A stretch of DNA of 64,000 nucleotides from Tetradesmus obliquus (GCA_030272155.1 CP126201.1:1346501-1410500), one strand, 5' to 3'. Shown: positions 36,465 through 49,721, counted from the first letter of the stretch. The notes: generated by a model from the letters alone, not told the origin. A program made the numbers and translations.

Positions 36465-37701
36465 GATTGTAAGGTACTTGTGATTGGCTAAGATGAAAGT
36501 GCAGGTTCAGCACCACAACGAACACGCATGAAACTATTGTCCAAGGCAACAGGCGTGTGGCTGCTGCCACCCCAGCAGCGCAGCATGCAGTGTCACACGC
36601 TGCGTGACAAACACTGGAGTGACACAGCAGCGCGTGCTCACTGTCGCAGGTTGTGGAGCCCTAGTCTGTGCTAGGGCAGCAGCAGCAGCAGCAGCAGTGC
36701 CTACTCACTGTCGCATGTAGCAGACCCCTCGGCCCTCGAGCTCTTGAAGTCTTGGCACTCCTGGCAGACAGCTCCAGCTCCACCGGCCGAGAAGAAACCA
36801 ATCGGGCACGGCTTTGCAGGGAGGCTTCCGTTTGTGGGGTTGCTGGGGTAGAACGGTGTATCGCTGCTGCCGTCATATACACCACTGCCTGCCTCTGGGA
36901 AGCAGTCATCGATGTTATCCTGCAGGGTGCCGTTGCCTGGCTGGTAGAATGTTGTCTTGCCTGGGGGGCACTGCTCACAGGGGCCCATGGAGTCCTTGGC
37001 AGCCCAGAAGCCATCTGGACACTGCAAAGGGAGAGGAGCAGCAGCAGCAGTGAGGGTTAGTTGACACGCCGGCACAGCAGAGGTTGTTCAGCAGCAGCAC
37101 AGGACAGAGGAATGCAGGCACAGTCAAGAAGAAAGCAGGCGGGAGAAGAAAGCAAGGGAATGAGGCTAGCTGGTATAGCAAGCTCACCTGGTTGGCACCC
37201 TCAGAGGTATAGCCGAAGCCTCCCGGGTTTTTGCAGTCGGTGAACTTGGTGGAGGTATCATTGGAGTACAGGTTCTTGGTGCAGGCCTTGCAGGGCGCAT
37301 TGATCAAGCCGAATGTAGTGTTGGCCACGCCGTAGGTGTTGGCTGGGCAGGGCTTGATGGCCTTGAACTTGGTGAAGTCGGATGGGTCGAAGGTGATGCC
37401 CCAGCCGGCCTTGATGTAGCAGCCTGCTGACGTTGCGGGAGCTAGTGAGCCAGCAGCAGCGCCGGGGCGCTCATCAGCATCGACTGCTGCGCTCATGATG
37501 CCCTCTCCGCACTTCGTGCAAATGTCCTTTCCGTCCTTGGCAGGGTTGGTGGACAGCACCTGTTATAAAAGGAAACAAGGCAGAGGCAGCAGCAGTGCTG
37601 TAAGAAGCTGTTTTTGTTTATTGCTGAAGCTGGATTAAGCAGCAGCTTAGAAATAGTACAACCAAAAAGTGCACTGCAATGAAGCTGAGCTAAGATTCAG
37701 C

Positions 37702-37736
<35 letters not shown>

Positions 37737-39701
37737 CACCTCCTTGTATGACTTCCAGCCAGGCCTGTAGTATCCCTCTGCCTCCCTGTTAGCAGGCGTG
37801 GTGTAGCACTGCACCATCTCGCCGTTTGCGTTGGCAGCGCTGTCGCGCACAAAGTAGCCGGGTGGCACCACGCAGTCATCAGCAGAGATGGAGCCGTTCT
37901 TCAGGGTGGTTGCACTGTAAGGGCAAGGCTGGCAGCCGGCAGTGGTGCCATCGCTGTAGCTGCCGACAGGGCAGAATTCGGTCTCTGGGGGAGTCCAGTC
38001 GGTGCCGTTGGTGTCGATTGTGCCGTTGTTGGTGCTGTTGTTAGTGAAGTTCACCACCTGGTATCCGGGCAGCAGTACTGCAGGAAGAGTGGAATATAGG
38101 GATGGCAGGAAAACAGGCAGGGAGGCAGGCAACAGAGGAGGGGTCAGGAGAGAGGGAGGCAGGAGCTAAGGGATGCCAGCTGCGGCAGGAGATGCTTGCA
38201 GGAAACGCAGCTGCCACATTATGCTTGCAGGAAATGCAGCTGCCGCAGGATGCTTGCAGGAAGCGCAGCTGCCGCAGGAGATGCTTGCAGGAAACACATC
38301 TGGCAGGTGCTGGCAGGCACGATGGCTGCCACAAGGCAAGCATCCTGCGTCGACACATACACTGCATCGCATGTTGCGCGTTGTCTGCTGCTCCTCACCG
38401 TTACACAGGCGCAGTGCAATGGTGCCGATCTGAGCCGTGGTCCATCCCTCAGGGCAAGACTTGCAGGCAATGGAGGTCTTGTTGTCGGTGCGCACATACT
38501 CCTCGCGATACAGGCCCTTGGGGCAATCCCTGACCACATTGAGCTCCCAGAACTTGCCAGGGGGCACCTGGCACACAGCAAGCTTGTCATCACGGGCGCC
38601 GGTGTAGTCGGGAGGTGCAGCCAGGCCAGACTGGCAGGGCAGGCAGGTCCGCAGGCGGTTGAAGGCGGGTGCGTAGGTGGAGCCTGTGCACTCCTGGGCA
38701 GGGGAGCCGGCAGTTGCAGGCAGCACATAGCCGGCCCGGGCAACTGCACATTGTAAAAGCAGAGCAGCAGCAGCAGCAGAAGCAGCAGGATGTCAGCCAG
38801 AGTGTACAGGCTGCTGCTGTGAAGTAGGGGTGACAACAGGACTGGCTGCTGCTGCTGCTGCTGCGTGGCAGAGCTGCTGAAAAGCAGAAGAAACTTCCAG
38901 CTGCTGTCCTGCTGGGGTGTGTAATGTCAGCTTTCCCATGGCCTACTGCAGACTGGTTGTGATGCTGTTACTCACTGCAGTCGGCACGCCTGGTGCTCCT
39001 CTCAGACTTGGTGGTCAGACCAGTGCTGTTGTTGGCATTGCAGGACATTGGGAGGCCGCCAATGTTGTCACTCGGCTTCCTTGCCTTAGGGTCACCGCCT
39101 GGGCAGAAGCTGCCGGTAGTGCAGGGCACGCAGGCCTTTGGGGTGGCGGTGTTCTGGAAAGTGCCGGGCGGGCAGACTGCAGGAGGCAGACGAACGACCA
39201 GCAGCAGAAGCAGCAGCAGCAGTGTGAGACAGGTGAAGGTGGTGCACTTACTTGCTGCCCCCAGTATGATTGGAAAGCAGTATAAAATTGTTTGTATAAG
39301 TATTAGCAGCTGTTCTAGGCTGTTTTGAGAAGATGCTATGCTACACAGGGAGCTGCACCATGAAGTAGGCAGCAACCTGCTGCAAACATGAAGTGCCGGC
39401 GAGCAAGCTATGCAGCAGCACAGGATGCATAGATCTACTCACCGCACTGCACGACGGACTTGCCATCGCTGCCCTTAACAGGCACGTAGCCCCTCTGGCA
39501 GCGCAGGCACACGTAGGTCTCCTGGGAATCCATGATACGAGTGGTGCAACGCCTTGCCGTGCAAGCGGGGATTTGAGCGGGGCAGCTGACTCCAGACTGC
39601 AGCAGCATGCGCCCGTTGCGGCCTGCCGGGGCAGCAGCGAAGGCACTACTGGCAGCTACTGCCAGCAGCAGAGCAGCAAGCACGAGGCGAGCTGCGGCCA
39701 T
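35558..39701 (-). CDS. Secreted Cys-rich GCC2/GCC3-like protein
   Basis: Seven exons join in phase: 39443-39701, 38976-39176, 38399-38743, 37740-38077, 37188-37559, 36709-37021 and 35558-36417, giving 895 aa. The ATG at 39701 begins MAAARLVLAALLLAVAASSA, a strong signal peptide. The mature part has many modules of the form CPPGTF...C..C..G.(F/Y)CPGG, the pattern of the ephrin-receptor-like GCC2/GCC3 domain, plus many N-x-S/T sites (for example NFTNNSTNNGTIDTNGTD). The last exon has Cys pairs (VEECPANKCC) and a CKTACMANAACWGF segment like a PAN/apple motif. It is probably a glycoprotein of the cell wall, extracellular matrix or secretory lumen; the exact role is unknown. Introns begin or end in CAG/CTG runs. 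A 3'-edge copy of exon 6 lies at about 36630-36660. Confidence 0.85.
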
Positions 39702-41061
39702 CCTTGATATGTTTTTGATTGGTTGCAAACTTTAATTCTGTGAATGTGGTGAGCTACAGTAGCTTGTTGAGGTTTGGGAAGAGCAGGCACTGAGGCTTCT
39801 GCTTTTGTCAGCACCTTTTCGTTCTGTCAGACAAGTAGAGATGATGTGATAGCTATGTCCAGCGTGTCTGTGCCTATATACAGGAGAGCGCTGTGGCCGA
39901 CCCCAGGTTGAGTTTCGGACACAGCCGGAAGTCGCCCCTTCCGACCACTACTGCCTGGTGTGGCTACCAGGACGATCACAGCTGATTCGTCGCCAAAACC
40001 ATAGCTTAAAAGCTTTCTTTACTTTAAACAAGAAACGAACATAAAGCCGTGCTGGTGCTGGGGGGTGGGTCCGTAGGTCATCCCCTCAGAGAATCCCCCT
40101 GCTCTCGGCGAGTGGCGGACTGACGAACAGATGTCCGGCTGAAGGAAATGTACAAGCTACAGCATCGAGCTCCATGTTTTTGATACTTGCACGCAAATGC
40201 ACCCAGCCCAAGAATCAAAGGATGAACTTCAGAAAGTCGCCGGGTGAATTTGGCCTGCGGCAGTTGCTGCCTTGGACCTTGCGGAGTGGCACGGATAACA
40301 CGTGCACGGATTCTTTGTTGCGATATACAACTGCTACCCAAATACCCTTGCTGTCTAGTGCACAGCCATTGTGTTCATACCTGCAAAGCAAGGCTCCCTC
40401 TGCCGCCACCCCAGTGTGTTGCAACTGCTGCTGCTGCTGTTGCAAAGTCAACACCCTTTGCTGTTTTTATTGTGCATTTGACCATGATTCCCAGCTGCAG
40501 ACTTGTATCCTCTGCACCCCACGCTGCTAGGGGCAACCACGGCATTGCAAACACTCTTCACTGTGAACTGCTGGCGGCAAGAAGCATACAGCGGCCAAGG
40601 GGGTCACACCAACACACCGCAGCAGCATCCACAGGCCAACGCACCCCAAAACATGCACCGTACAGCAGCACCGGTTTTGGCAGTGCTGCTGGCGTGAAGA
40701 CTCAGGCTTGAGCCACTCCTGCGAGCACTGGTGTGCACACTACGGCATACATTTAAAACACATTTAAATGCTATGTTCCACTCTTGTGCATGCGTTCGCG
40801 CATTGTGGCAGATGGTGTAGCAGCTACTGTCAGCAGCGCTGCTACTGCTACAACAGATATGCTGCAGCCTGTGGCAAGCTCTGAGCTCTACATGTCATAC
40901 AGTGTAGCTGCCGGCAACTTGCGGATGTTGCTGCTGCAATGCGCGCGTATCGAGGCTGCCGGAACAACACTTGCTGCATGGTGCAACTTGTATGCTGCTG
41001 CTGCTGCATGCACGGGACATCACCTCGGTTCTTGACAGCATTTGAAAAAAGTTGAGTACGC
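39702..41061. promoter_or_regulatory. Divergent intergenic region
   Basis: Between the start of the secreted-protein gene (minus) and the ubiquitin-like/E2 gene (plus). A frame from an ATG at 40784 (MRSRIVADGVAATVSSAATA) to 41035 could be a first exon of the plus gene, but I cannot link it. Confidence 0.4.
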
Positions 41062-41621
41062 ATGCTGCAAGAGTGCTGCTACATGCAAGGGCCCTGTACA
41101 GCCCTCTCTCCTAAAACCTCGCACCCATCCGCAACACGCTGCCACTCCCACCGCCACGTTGCTGCTGCTGCTGCTGCTGCCATTGCCACAGCTGCTGCAG
41201 CTGCTGCTGCAGACACACTAGACCTGGAGCTGTGGATGCAAGATGGCACCACGCACAGCATGAAGCTCAAGCCAGGCATCACCACAGCCGGGGAGCAACA
41301 ACAAAGCAATGCTCACACATTCAACTGCAAAGCCACATGCACTCCTTCAAGACAAGTTGTCTGCAGGAAGGCACTCCACCCACAACTGCGCACCCACCAG
41401 CAACACTCCTTCCCACCCACCCACCCACCCCACCCCGCTGCTGCTGCTGCCGACTTGCCGCAGCTGCTGCAGCAGCTGCAGACACGCTCGACCTGGAGCT
41501 GTGGACACAGGATGGCACCACACACAGCATGAAGCTCAAGCCAGGCACCACCACAGCAGGGGAGCTACGCCGTACGGCAGCAGACAAGACGGGCTTGCCT
41601 GTGGCAGAGGTGGGTGCAGTG

Positions 41622-41662
<41 letters not shown>

Positions 41663-41776
41663 CTGTGGCGGCGCTGCTGCTGCTGCTGCGGCGGCGGCGG
41701 CGGCGCATGGCAGCAGAGAAGACGGGCTTGGCTGTGGCATAGGTGCGTGCGCTGCTGCTGCTGCTGCCGCTGCTGC

Positions 41777-41819
<43 letters not shown>

Positions 41820-41972
41820 TTGCCAGGGCAGCAGGGAAGACGGGCTTGACTGTGACAGAGGTGGGTGCAGCGTGCCGCTGCCGCCGCCGCTGCTGCTGCT
41901 GCTGGTGTTGCTGTGCTGTCATGGCAACAGAGAAGACGTGCTTGCCTGTGGCAGAGGTGGGTGCAGTGCTGC

Positions 41973-42019
<47 letters not shown>

Positions 42020-43010
42020 AGCTGCCAGGGCAGTTGTGCTGCGGTGTTGCTGCGCTGCTGCTCTGCGCTGCTGCTGGCAGGGCTGCCAGGGCTGCTGTGC
42101 TGCCAGCGGTCATTGTGATGTCTAAACAACAACACAAATCGCTGCCTTCCTGCCGCTGGCATTGGGTTGCCCCCTTGTAGTTGCAACAGCCGTTGTGTTG
42201 GTGCTGAGGGCCTCCATGAAACCGCCATGCCATGTTGTTGGGGACGCCTGCTGCAGGTGCGCCTGGCGTATGCTGGGCGCGACCTGCCGCCCAGCAGTGA
42301 CGACAGCGCCTTCGCACCCCAGCCGGGTGTCACCAAGCTGTTCACAATGCGTAGTTTTAAAAAGCCAGCAACTGTGTGTCCTGTGTTGCTGCCTGCTGCA
42401 GGTGTGCCTGGCATATGCTGGGCGGGAGCTGCCGCCCAGCGGTGACGACATCCCCTTCAAAGCACGCACAGCCTCACCTAACAGCCACATGCGTACTATG
42501 TCGGCATTGTCGCAGGTGCACCTGGCATATGCCGGGCGTGAGCTGCCGCCAAGCAGTGACTCGCTCCTGCAAACTACACACAGCCCAACCTGACACATGT
42601 GCGTGTTGTGTTCGCACTGTCGCAGGTGCGCCTGGCGTATGCTGGGCGCGAGCTGCCGCCCAGCGGCGTCGCCAGCGCATTCGCACCCCAGCCTGGCATC
42701 AGCAAGCTGTTCACCATGTGCAGTTGCGCGCAACGTCAGCAGCCGAGTGTGTTGCGGTGCTGCCCTGTTGTAGTGCGCCTGGCATATGCAGGGCGCGAGC
42801 TGCCGCCAAGCAGTATCGCGCTCTTGCAAACTACATACAGCCCAACCTAACAGCCAGATTACTGCTGTGTTGGCATTGTCGCAGGTGCGCCTGGCGCATG
42901 CAGGGCGCGAGCTGCCGCCAAGCAGTGACGCCAGCGCCTTCACACCCCAGCCGGGTGTCACCAAGCTGTTCACCATGCGCAGGGCGGCTGCAGGTGGTGG
43001 GTGGGGTGAC

Positions 43011-43044
<34 letters not shown>

Positions 43045-43222
43045 TGGCATGCGAAGTTCGCAGCAGGAATGGTGCAGCATGTAGTGCGGAGGCTTCTTGA
43101 TAACCTGCAAGCCATGCTCTGCAGAGTTCCAACACCTGCCGTCCTGTCACGCGCTTCAGCAGCCACAGTCACCGCATTGGCATGATGCCTTTTCAAGGAT
43201 GACCCTCTGCCATTGCCGCCCC

Positions 43223-43259
<37 letters not shown>

Positions 43260-44491
43260 GTCGTGATGGTGGTGTTGCAGCCGCTGATGCAGGCTCTGCC
43301 ACTGACTCTGCAGCCAAAGAGGAGCCCCCACCCAGCAGCAACCCCACAGAAGTGACAGTGCTGACAGTGGACGGCAAGGTGATGGTTCATTGATGTTGAT
43401 GTGCCGGCTGCTGAGTGCCACAAGTCTTCTGCAGCTACAAGGGCCACATGTAGCATGTGGGCTACAGTTCTGAATGTGGACGGCAAGGTGCACCACTGCT
43501 GGTGCAGTGCGCACTAACACAGGCTTCATCAAATTGCTGTCTGCCCGGCCGCCCATCGCCTGTTTTTGCAGATGCTCAAGATGGCGTTGCCCCCCTCCAC
43601 TACTGCTGGTGCAATGCGCACTAACACAGGCCCTGGTAACCACACAAAAACACAGCTGCACCTTACTGCTGTCTCCCCGGCTGCCCATCGCCTGTTTTCG
43701 CAGATGCTCAAGCTTGCGGTGACGCCCTCCACCACTGCAGGAGACATCAGGATGGCAGTGGCGGCACGGCTGGGCGCATTCGCCAGTGAGGTGCGCTGCG
43801 CTGGCAAGCGCAAACACATGTGTCACACAGTGAAAACATACGTAATCTCTATGTTTACACACTGCACCTGATGCCAGTATGCTGTATTCACAGCCAACTT
43901 CTCGAGCGAGCTAGCTGTGTGCCACCTCCTCACCACACGCACAGAAATATTGTGCAATCCATGCTCAACTAAATATGCCTGCCAGGGCAGCACCTTGCGA
44001 GTGCTCGTCTTATCACGTGTCGTATGTGGCCGTGCAGGTGCGCCTGGCGTATGCGGGCGTTGAGTTGGACCCCTCCAAGGACAGCTCCTTGTGTTTCAGC
44101 AGATACAAAGCACCGACGACCTACTTATCAAACGTTGTGTTCACTTGCGCAGGTGCGCCTGGCGTATGCGGGCGTTGAGTTGGACCCCTCCAAGGACAGC
44201 TCCTTGTGTTTGAGCAGATCCAAAGCACCGACGACCTACTTATCAAACGTTGTGTTCACTTGCGCAGGTGCGCCTGGCGTATGCGGGCGTGGAGCTGGAC
44301 CCCTCCAAGGACAGCTCCTTGTGTTGCAGCATGTACCAAGCACTGACGACCTAATTTTTAAAACCTTGTGTTCACTTGCGCAGGTGCGGCTGGCGTATGC
44401 GGGTGTGGAGCTGGACCCCTCCAAGGACAGCAGCCCCTTGAAACTCAACCCCAAGATATCAATGCTGCAGTGCATGATGCGCATGAAAGGA

Positions 44492-44543
<52 letters not shown>

Positions 44544-44888
44544 CAGCTGGCGCAGCTGCCAGCGCAACAGTAAGCAAGATTGTGACGGCGCCAGGTGCCG
44601 GTGTGCACGGCAGCGCAGCGGTGCAGCTGGCCAAGCAGTTCCGGCACATCATGCGGCACCCGATTCCTGGCGTGAGCTGTGCGCCAGATGACAACGATGA
44701 GATGACCTGGCACGTCAAGGTGCGAGGAAGGCCCCCATATACTAGCAGCATGCAACTTCCTTGCGCTAAAATGCGAGTGGCTTACGTGCAGTTTGTGAAG
44801 CCAATGGGTTGATGTCCGCTGGTGTATCTCAGCACTGTGCGCCATAGTTCCAACCAGCCAGATTGAAGTCAGCAATCAGCCTGCTCAA

Positions 44889-44920
<32 letters not shown>

Positions 44921-45261
44921 TGGTTGCTTTGGCAGCTGGCAGGGCCCAGCAACACGCCCTATGCTGGGGGCTGGTTCTCAGTGCAGCTGAAGTTGACAAC
45001 AGCTTCCCAGGCGTGATGCCCCGCGTGCGCTTCATGACGCCCATCTGGCACCCCAACATTGAAGCAGATGGCAGCTACGTGTGTGTGGGTTTTGGCGAGG
45101 ATGTGCGCTCCGTGGCGTGCGTGCTGTCGGGCCTGCAGATGCTGCTGGCACACCCCAATGCAGACTCACCTCACAACCTCAGCTGTGCGCTAGAAATGAA
45201 AAAGGACCATAGTGCGTACGAGGCCAAAGCGAGGAGCATGACGGCGCAGTCTGCCATGTAG
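41062..45261 (+). CDS. Double ubiquitin-like / E2-fold fusion protein
   Basis: Two ubiquitin-like domains precede a ubiquitin-conjugating (UBC) fold. Domain 1: exon 41482-41609 (TLDLELWTQDGTTHSMKLKP, ADKTGLPVAE) joined to the exon from 42885 (VRLAHAGRELPPSSD, VTKLFTMRR). Domain 2: exon ending 43377 (TEVTVLTVDGK), exon 43704-43790 (MLKLAVTPSTTAGDIRMAVA) and the exon from 44384 (VRLAYAGVELDPSKDSS...MMRMKGG), ending in Gly-Gly like ubiquitin. After poly-Ser comes the UBC part: SAAVQLAKQFRHIMRHPIPG, AGPSNTPYAGGWFSVQLK, MTPIWHPNIEADGSYVCVGF, stop at 45261. The Cys sits one residue later than the usual HPN-x7-Cys. The frame changes near 44990-44994 between QLK and VDNSFPG, consistent with one missing base or a sequencing error. 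A role in ubiquitin-type conjugation is likely; activity is not certain. The start is unknown. Confidence 0.75.
41610..42884 (+). repeat. Three donor-edge then five acceptor-edge copies
   Basis: In this intron, copies of the preceding exon's 3' edge (KTGLPVAEV-like, then GTGGGTG/GTGCGTG) occur near 41705-41740, 41828-41862 and 41920-41960. Copies of the next exon's 5' edge (GCAG then GTGCGCCTGGCGTATGC) follow at 42257, 42398, 42514, 42625 and 42772, before the copy at 42885 that runs on. Periods are near 110-140 bp. Confidence 0.9.
43378..44383 (+). repeat. Exon-edge copies around ubiquitin-like domain 2
   Basis: A donor-edge copy (GTGGACGGCAAGGTG) lies at about 43475-43492, downstream of its exon. 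An acceptor-edge copy of the MLKLAVTPSTTAGD exon lies at about 43572. Three acceptor-edge copies of VRLAYAGVELDPSKDSS start at 44038, 44154 and 44269 before the complete exon at 44384; spacing is 115-116 bp. Confidence 0.9.
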
Positions 45262-45589
45262 CAGGACATGGGGATGTGCTTCCTTGCCGTTTAGCGGTTG
45301 TTGCCAACTGTCTGTTGAACAGGGGCGTTACAGTCAGTTGCATGCAAGCAGGCAGTTGCGTTATTGCAAGGACATTCAAGTGGTGCTTAAGATGGAGGGA
45401 GACCTGGTGGTTGCTGCTGTTGGTTGTTTAAATATTTGTCATTAGGGCTTGGGTAATACTACTTTGGCTACAAGGGATCGGTCTGGCTCTTAGCTCATTG
45501 ACGTGCAGCTAAAAATCAAACATAAACAGTTTGCTTGCTCGTCAGCACCAGAGTTCAACTGCAGGCGTTTGTTGTAGCAGCTGCGAACA
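45262..45589. promoter_or_regulatory. Short gap before the dioxygenase gene
   Basis: 328 bp between the stop of the fusion gene and the ATG of the dioxygenase on the same strand. It must hold the 3' UTR of one gene and the promoter of the next. No specific element was identified. Confidence 0.5.
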
Positions 45590-46634
45590 ATGTCGCTAGC
45601 CCTGCAGCACCCGAATATGACCGCCCGATCGCAAGCTACAAATACACAGAAACGCCCTAAAGTGCAATGTAGTGCCACCACAAAGCAGCTGCTCTTCAAC
45701 CAGGTCACACAAGACAGGGCTTTCCTGCCAGCACAGGACCCACTCGTGAGGTGCAGACAAGCATGCAGGAGCCCTGCAGCAGTGCAAGTGCAAATGAAAA
45801 GCATTGCTGTCTCTACAGCGTGCAGTGTTGATGAGTACGCCTGTACAGGCGCAGGAACAACAGGCTCAGGTGTAGCAGAAGAGCCAGCAGCTGTTGCTGT
45901 AGCCGCACACACCTGAATGTCATCCCACAAAGTGCTACCATCAGCGCTCCGTGCCCTCCACATTGCTACTGTACTTTGACCTCAAGATGTTACACAGCTA
46001 TTTAAGTCTTGCGCTGCTAAACCATTCCTGCAGGCTGCCACCTGGCCTGCAAGCATATGAGGATGCCTTGCAGGAGCTGCCCAAGCTCGCCCTGGGCAGT
46101 GAGTGGCTGCATGGCGGCACACACCGCGATGAGCAGGCTCTGCCAACTGCTGCCAAAGCAGAGAATAACGTGTTGCAGGAGGGCAGATGTAGCGTCAGAC
46201 AGCACTTGCAAAAAAGCTCTGCAAGACAATGCAGGATACTACGAGTAAACTCCTGATGCCTTCAGTGCACTTGCCCCTGCTGACAACCCTTCGCTCCAAC
46301 CCGCTCCTAAACACGTGCTTTGTCATGATCTGATGTGTTTGTCTCTTGACTGCAACGTGCTGCTGCTAACAGGCCCTGGGTTCTTGAGGAAAACCTTGCA
46401 GGATCTGCCTTGCTTTGACCTGCAGCAGCTGCCAGCACTCGCCAGCTGCGACACAGCACAGCTGCTGCAGCAACTGCCGCCTGCTTGCCAATGCTATACT
46501 GCTGCTGCTGGCACCAGCAGCAGCAGCAGCCCGCAGCAGAGCACGGCTGATGTGTTGAGGAGCTTTCCGTCGTGTGATGCCCAGCTCTGGAGGGCGTACA
46601 TGGTGCTGGCTTTCCTGACACATGTGAGCAGAGG

Positions 46635-46675
<41 letters not shown>

Positions 46676-49600
46676 GGAAGTGAACATGTCAACGTCTGCA
46701 TCATTGTCTGCTGTGTCTGTGCAGTTGCTGGCGCTGGTTCTGCTGCCACGCAGGCTGTGCAGCAGCAGATCTCACACCTGTTCAAACAGGGAGGAGTTCA
46801 TATCTCCCCCCCTCTGAAGTGTTACTCATCTTACTCATGTGCGCCTTGTCGCGCCCTGCAGGGCTTCCTGTGGTGTGATGGCCCTGGCGTGCCCAGCGTG
46901 CTGCCACACCTGCTGGCCGTGTGGTTACTCGTCCACAATGCACAGCCCAAAAATGCATCCCGCTTATGTGTCTCTTCACTGCAGGGCTTCCTGTGGTGTG
47001 ATGGCCCTGGCGCGGTGTTGTTGCTGGCACTTGTTATGCAGCATGCGCAGGCTGTGCAGCAGCACGCCTCACGTCTTTTCATTCCATACTCATCTTGCCA
47101 CTGCCTCCTGCCTGCAGGGTTACTTGTGGTGTGATGGGCCTGGCGTGCCCAGCGTGCTGCCACATTGTCATCATGCACATAACACATATGGTTTATGTAT
47201 GTTCTTCCTCCTGCCTGCAGGGTTACTTGTGGTGTGATGGGCCTGGCGTGCCCAGCGTGCTGCCGTGTTGTTGCTCACACAGTAACATACCTGTGTCTCC
47301 TGCCTGCAGGGCTTCCTGTGGTGTGATGGCCCTGGCGTGCCTAGCGTGCTGACACAGCTGCTGGCGCAGCCCTTTGCAGCCGTGTCAGCAGCAATAGGCA
47401 TGCCGCCAGTGCTGACATACGCGACATACAACCTCATGTGAGCTGCTGGTAGTAGCTGCATGTGCTGATCAAGATGGCTGCTGGTAGTAGCTGCATGTGC
47501 TGATCAAGATGGCTGCTGGTAGTAGCTGCATGTGCTGATCAAGATGGCTGCTGGTAGTAGCTGCATGTGCTGATCAAGATGGCTGCTAGCAGCGTGTGAG
47601 CTGCAGCTTCTAGCAGTGGGCATGCCGCCGGCGCTGACGTACTCCACATACAACCTCATGTGAGCTGCCAGCTGCAGCTGCATGTGCTGTGCATTTGCTG
47701 CATGTGCACGTGTGTCCCACAACAGCAGTTGCGAGGCACGTGCCGGGCCCTGCCAGGGCATACACGACCACACAGCAGCGCTGCAACCTCAGCTGTGCCT
47801 GCTCAGCTTTTATGAGAGAGGATAGTTACATGTGGGTCCTGGCACCATCTTAGATGGTATGAAGTGTTGCAGCAAGCAGCGTGCAGTGTGGATGGCAAGC
47901 TCCAAGGGTTGGCCTGGGCTTCTCACTTGCGACTTGTAACGTGCTTGCAGGAACTGGCGCCGACTGGACCCTGCAGCGCCTCTGGAGCTCGGCAACATCT
48001 GCTGCCAACACGTGCGTGTTTGACCGATGTTTGACCAGTGTTCTGACCGAGATGTGACCGGTGTTTGACCGTTTATCTTATAATCCATCGATACAACTGC
48101 AACACGAGGTAGCTGCTTACTGTGCATGAAGCACACTGCAAGCTTGCATGTAGGGATGTGCGCGGACGTATAAGTTTACCTTCTATACTACAATTTATAA
48201 CGTACAACACGTATAAACGTATTTATACTATACAAACGGTATGATACTCATGCGTTTATACTGAGTATATGATGGATCGTGGACGTATAATGTGTATATG
48301 ACGTAGAAAATGCCCAGTATACACGTATTTATACACGTACCCAGCGTACTCAGCGTATACTATAACTATACGTCAATTATGCGTGCAACCAGGCTCTCAA
48401 AAAGTATACGACGTATAATACCGTATATCATACTTCCGTATATTGTACGTCTATATGTCCGCACATCCCTACTTGCATGCCATGCTGCAGGCAGGATGCG
48501 CTGCAGCAGTGCGTCTGCAGAGGATATGCAGCATGCAGCAGAACTGCTGTGTCTGTGGCAGCAGTGCCTGTGCTGTATTGTGGCTGTTGTATAGACAAGG
48601 AGCACATGATCAAGGCCTGGTATATGGTCAACCCTACTGCTGCTTCATTTCTTGCTTGCAGAACTTCTTTGGCGGCATGGATGAGGAGTGGTTCAGGCTC
48701 ATCCACGTGGCCATCGAGGCGGCAGCAGCGCCGGCCATCGCAGCGCTGCAACCGCTGCAGCAGGCGGCACTGCAGGTAGGAGTGCCTGCTGTGCTGCGGC
48801 CTGTTGACTGCAGAGTGCGTGCCTGCTGATTGCCCACGTGTTTGCGGCTCAGGGATCAGCTAATTATGCTGCACCGACTGCTTGCCATGCAGATGCGCTA
48901 ATCCATTAAATTAGCAGCAACTGTGCCTGGCAAATATCCTGAGATTGGGCGATCAGCTTGGTAAAGGATCATAGCACCAAGCTTGCTGCTGCTGCTCCCC
49001 CCGTTTGTCTGCGCCACAACAACCACAACAACAGCGTGTTGCCGCTGCCACCACTGCTGCTGCTGCTGCGGCCGCTGCTGCCGCCACAACAGCTTGACGC
49101 AGCAGCCATGGAGCTGCACCTTGCCGCCATCACCTCTGCCTTACAAGCCATCATAACTGCTGCTGCCGCCGCTGCCGCTGCTGCTGCTGCTGCTGCTGCC
49201 GATGCCGCTGCTGCTGCTGCTGCCGCTGCCATAACAGCGTGACGCAGCAGCCATGGAGCTGCACTTTGCCGCCATCACATCAGCCCTGCAGGCCATGCAG
49301 GAGCTGCTGGCCCGCATGGGGGAGCGCTGCGACCCTTACGTGTACTACAAACGCGTGCGCGTGCCCATGTCAGGTACTTTGGGCTAAATGGTTGCGGTTG
49401 TCCTGTTTGTGCTCTAATGCTTTTGCATGGGGGAGCGCTGCAACACTTACAAGCGTGTTTGTACTAGGCGGATCCAATGTGTCTTGTGTATGATTTTGAA
49501 TGTTGTGCATTGGGGAGTGATGTGACCCACACGTGCTCTACAAGCGCGTACATGTGCCCATGTCAGTTGAGAGGCGGCTCGGGATGTGCCTGCCCTTTAT

Positions 49601-49682
49601 TGCAAACAGAAGTTGCAGTCATTTGCATGCAGGCAGTCGGCATAAGCAATGTGCAGCGCTTTCAGGAGGAGCTGTGCTGCTG

Positions 49683-49721
<39 letters not shown>

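Noticed and set aside
41536-42414. 292-codon minus-strand frame rich in poly-Ser and poly-Gln
   Set aside because: It is the antisense of CTG runs and exon copies in the ubiquitin-like gene; the plus strand carries recognisable domains.
42831-43862. 343-codon minus-strand frame
   Set aside because: It runs antisense through identified ubiquitin-like exons and has no features of its own.
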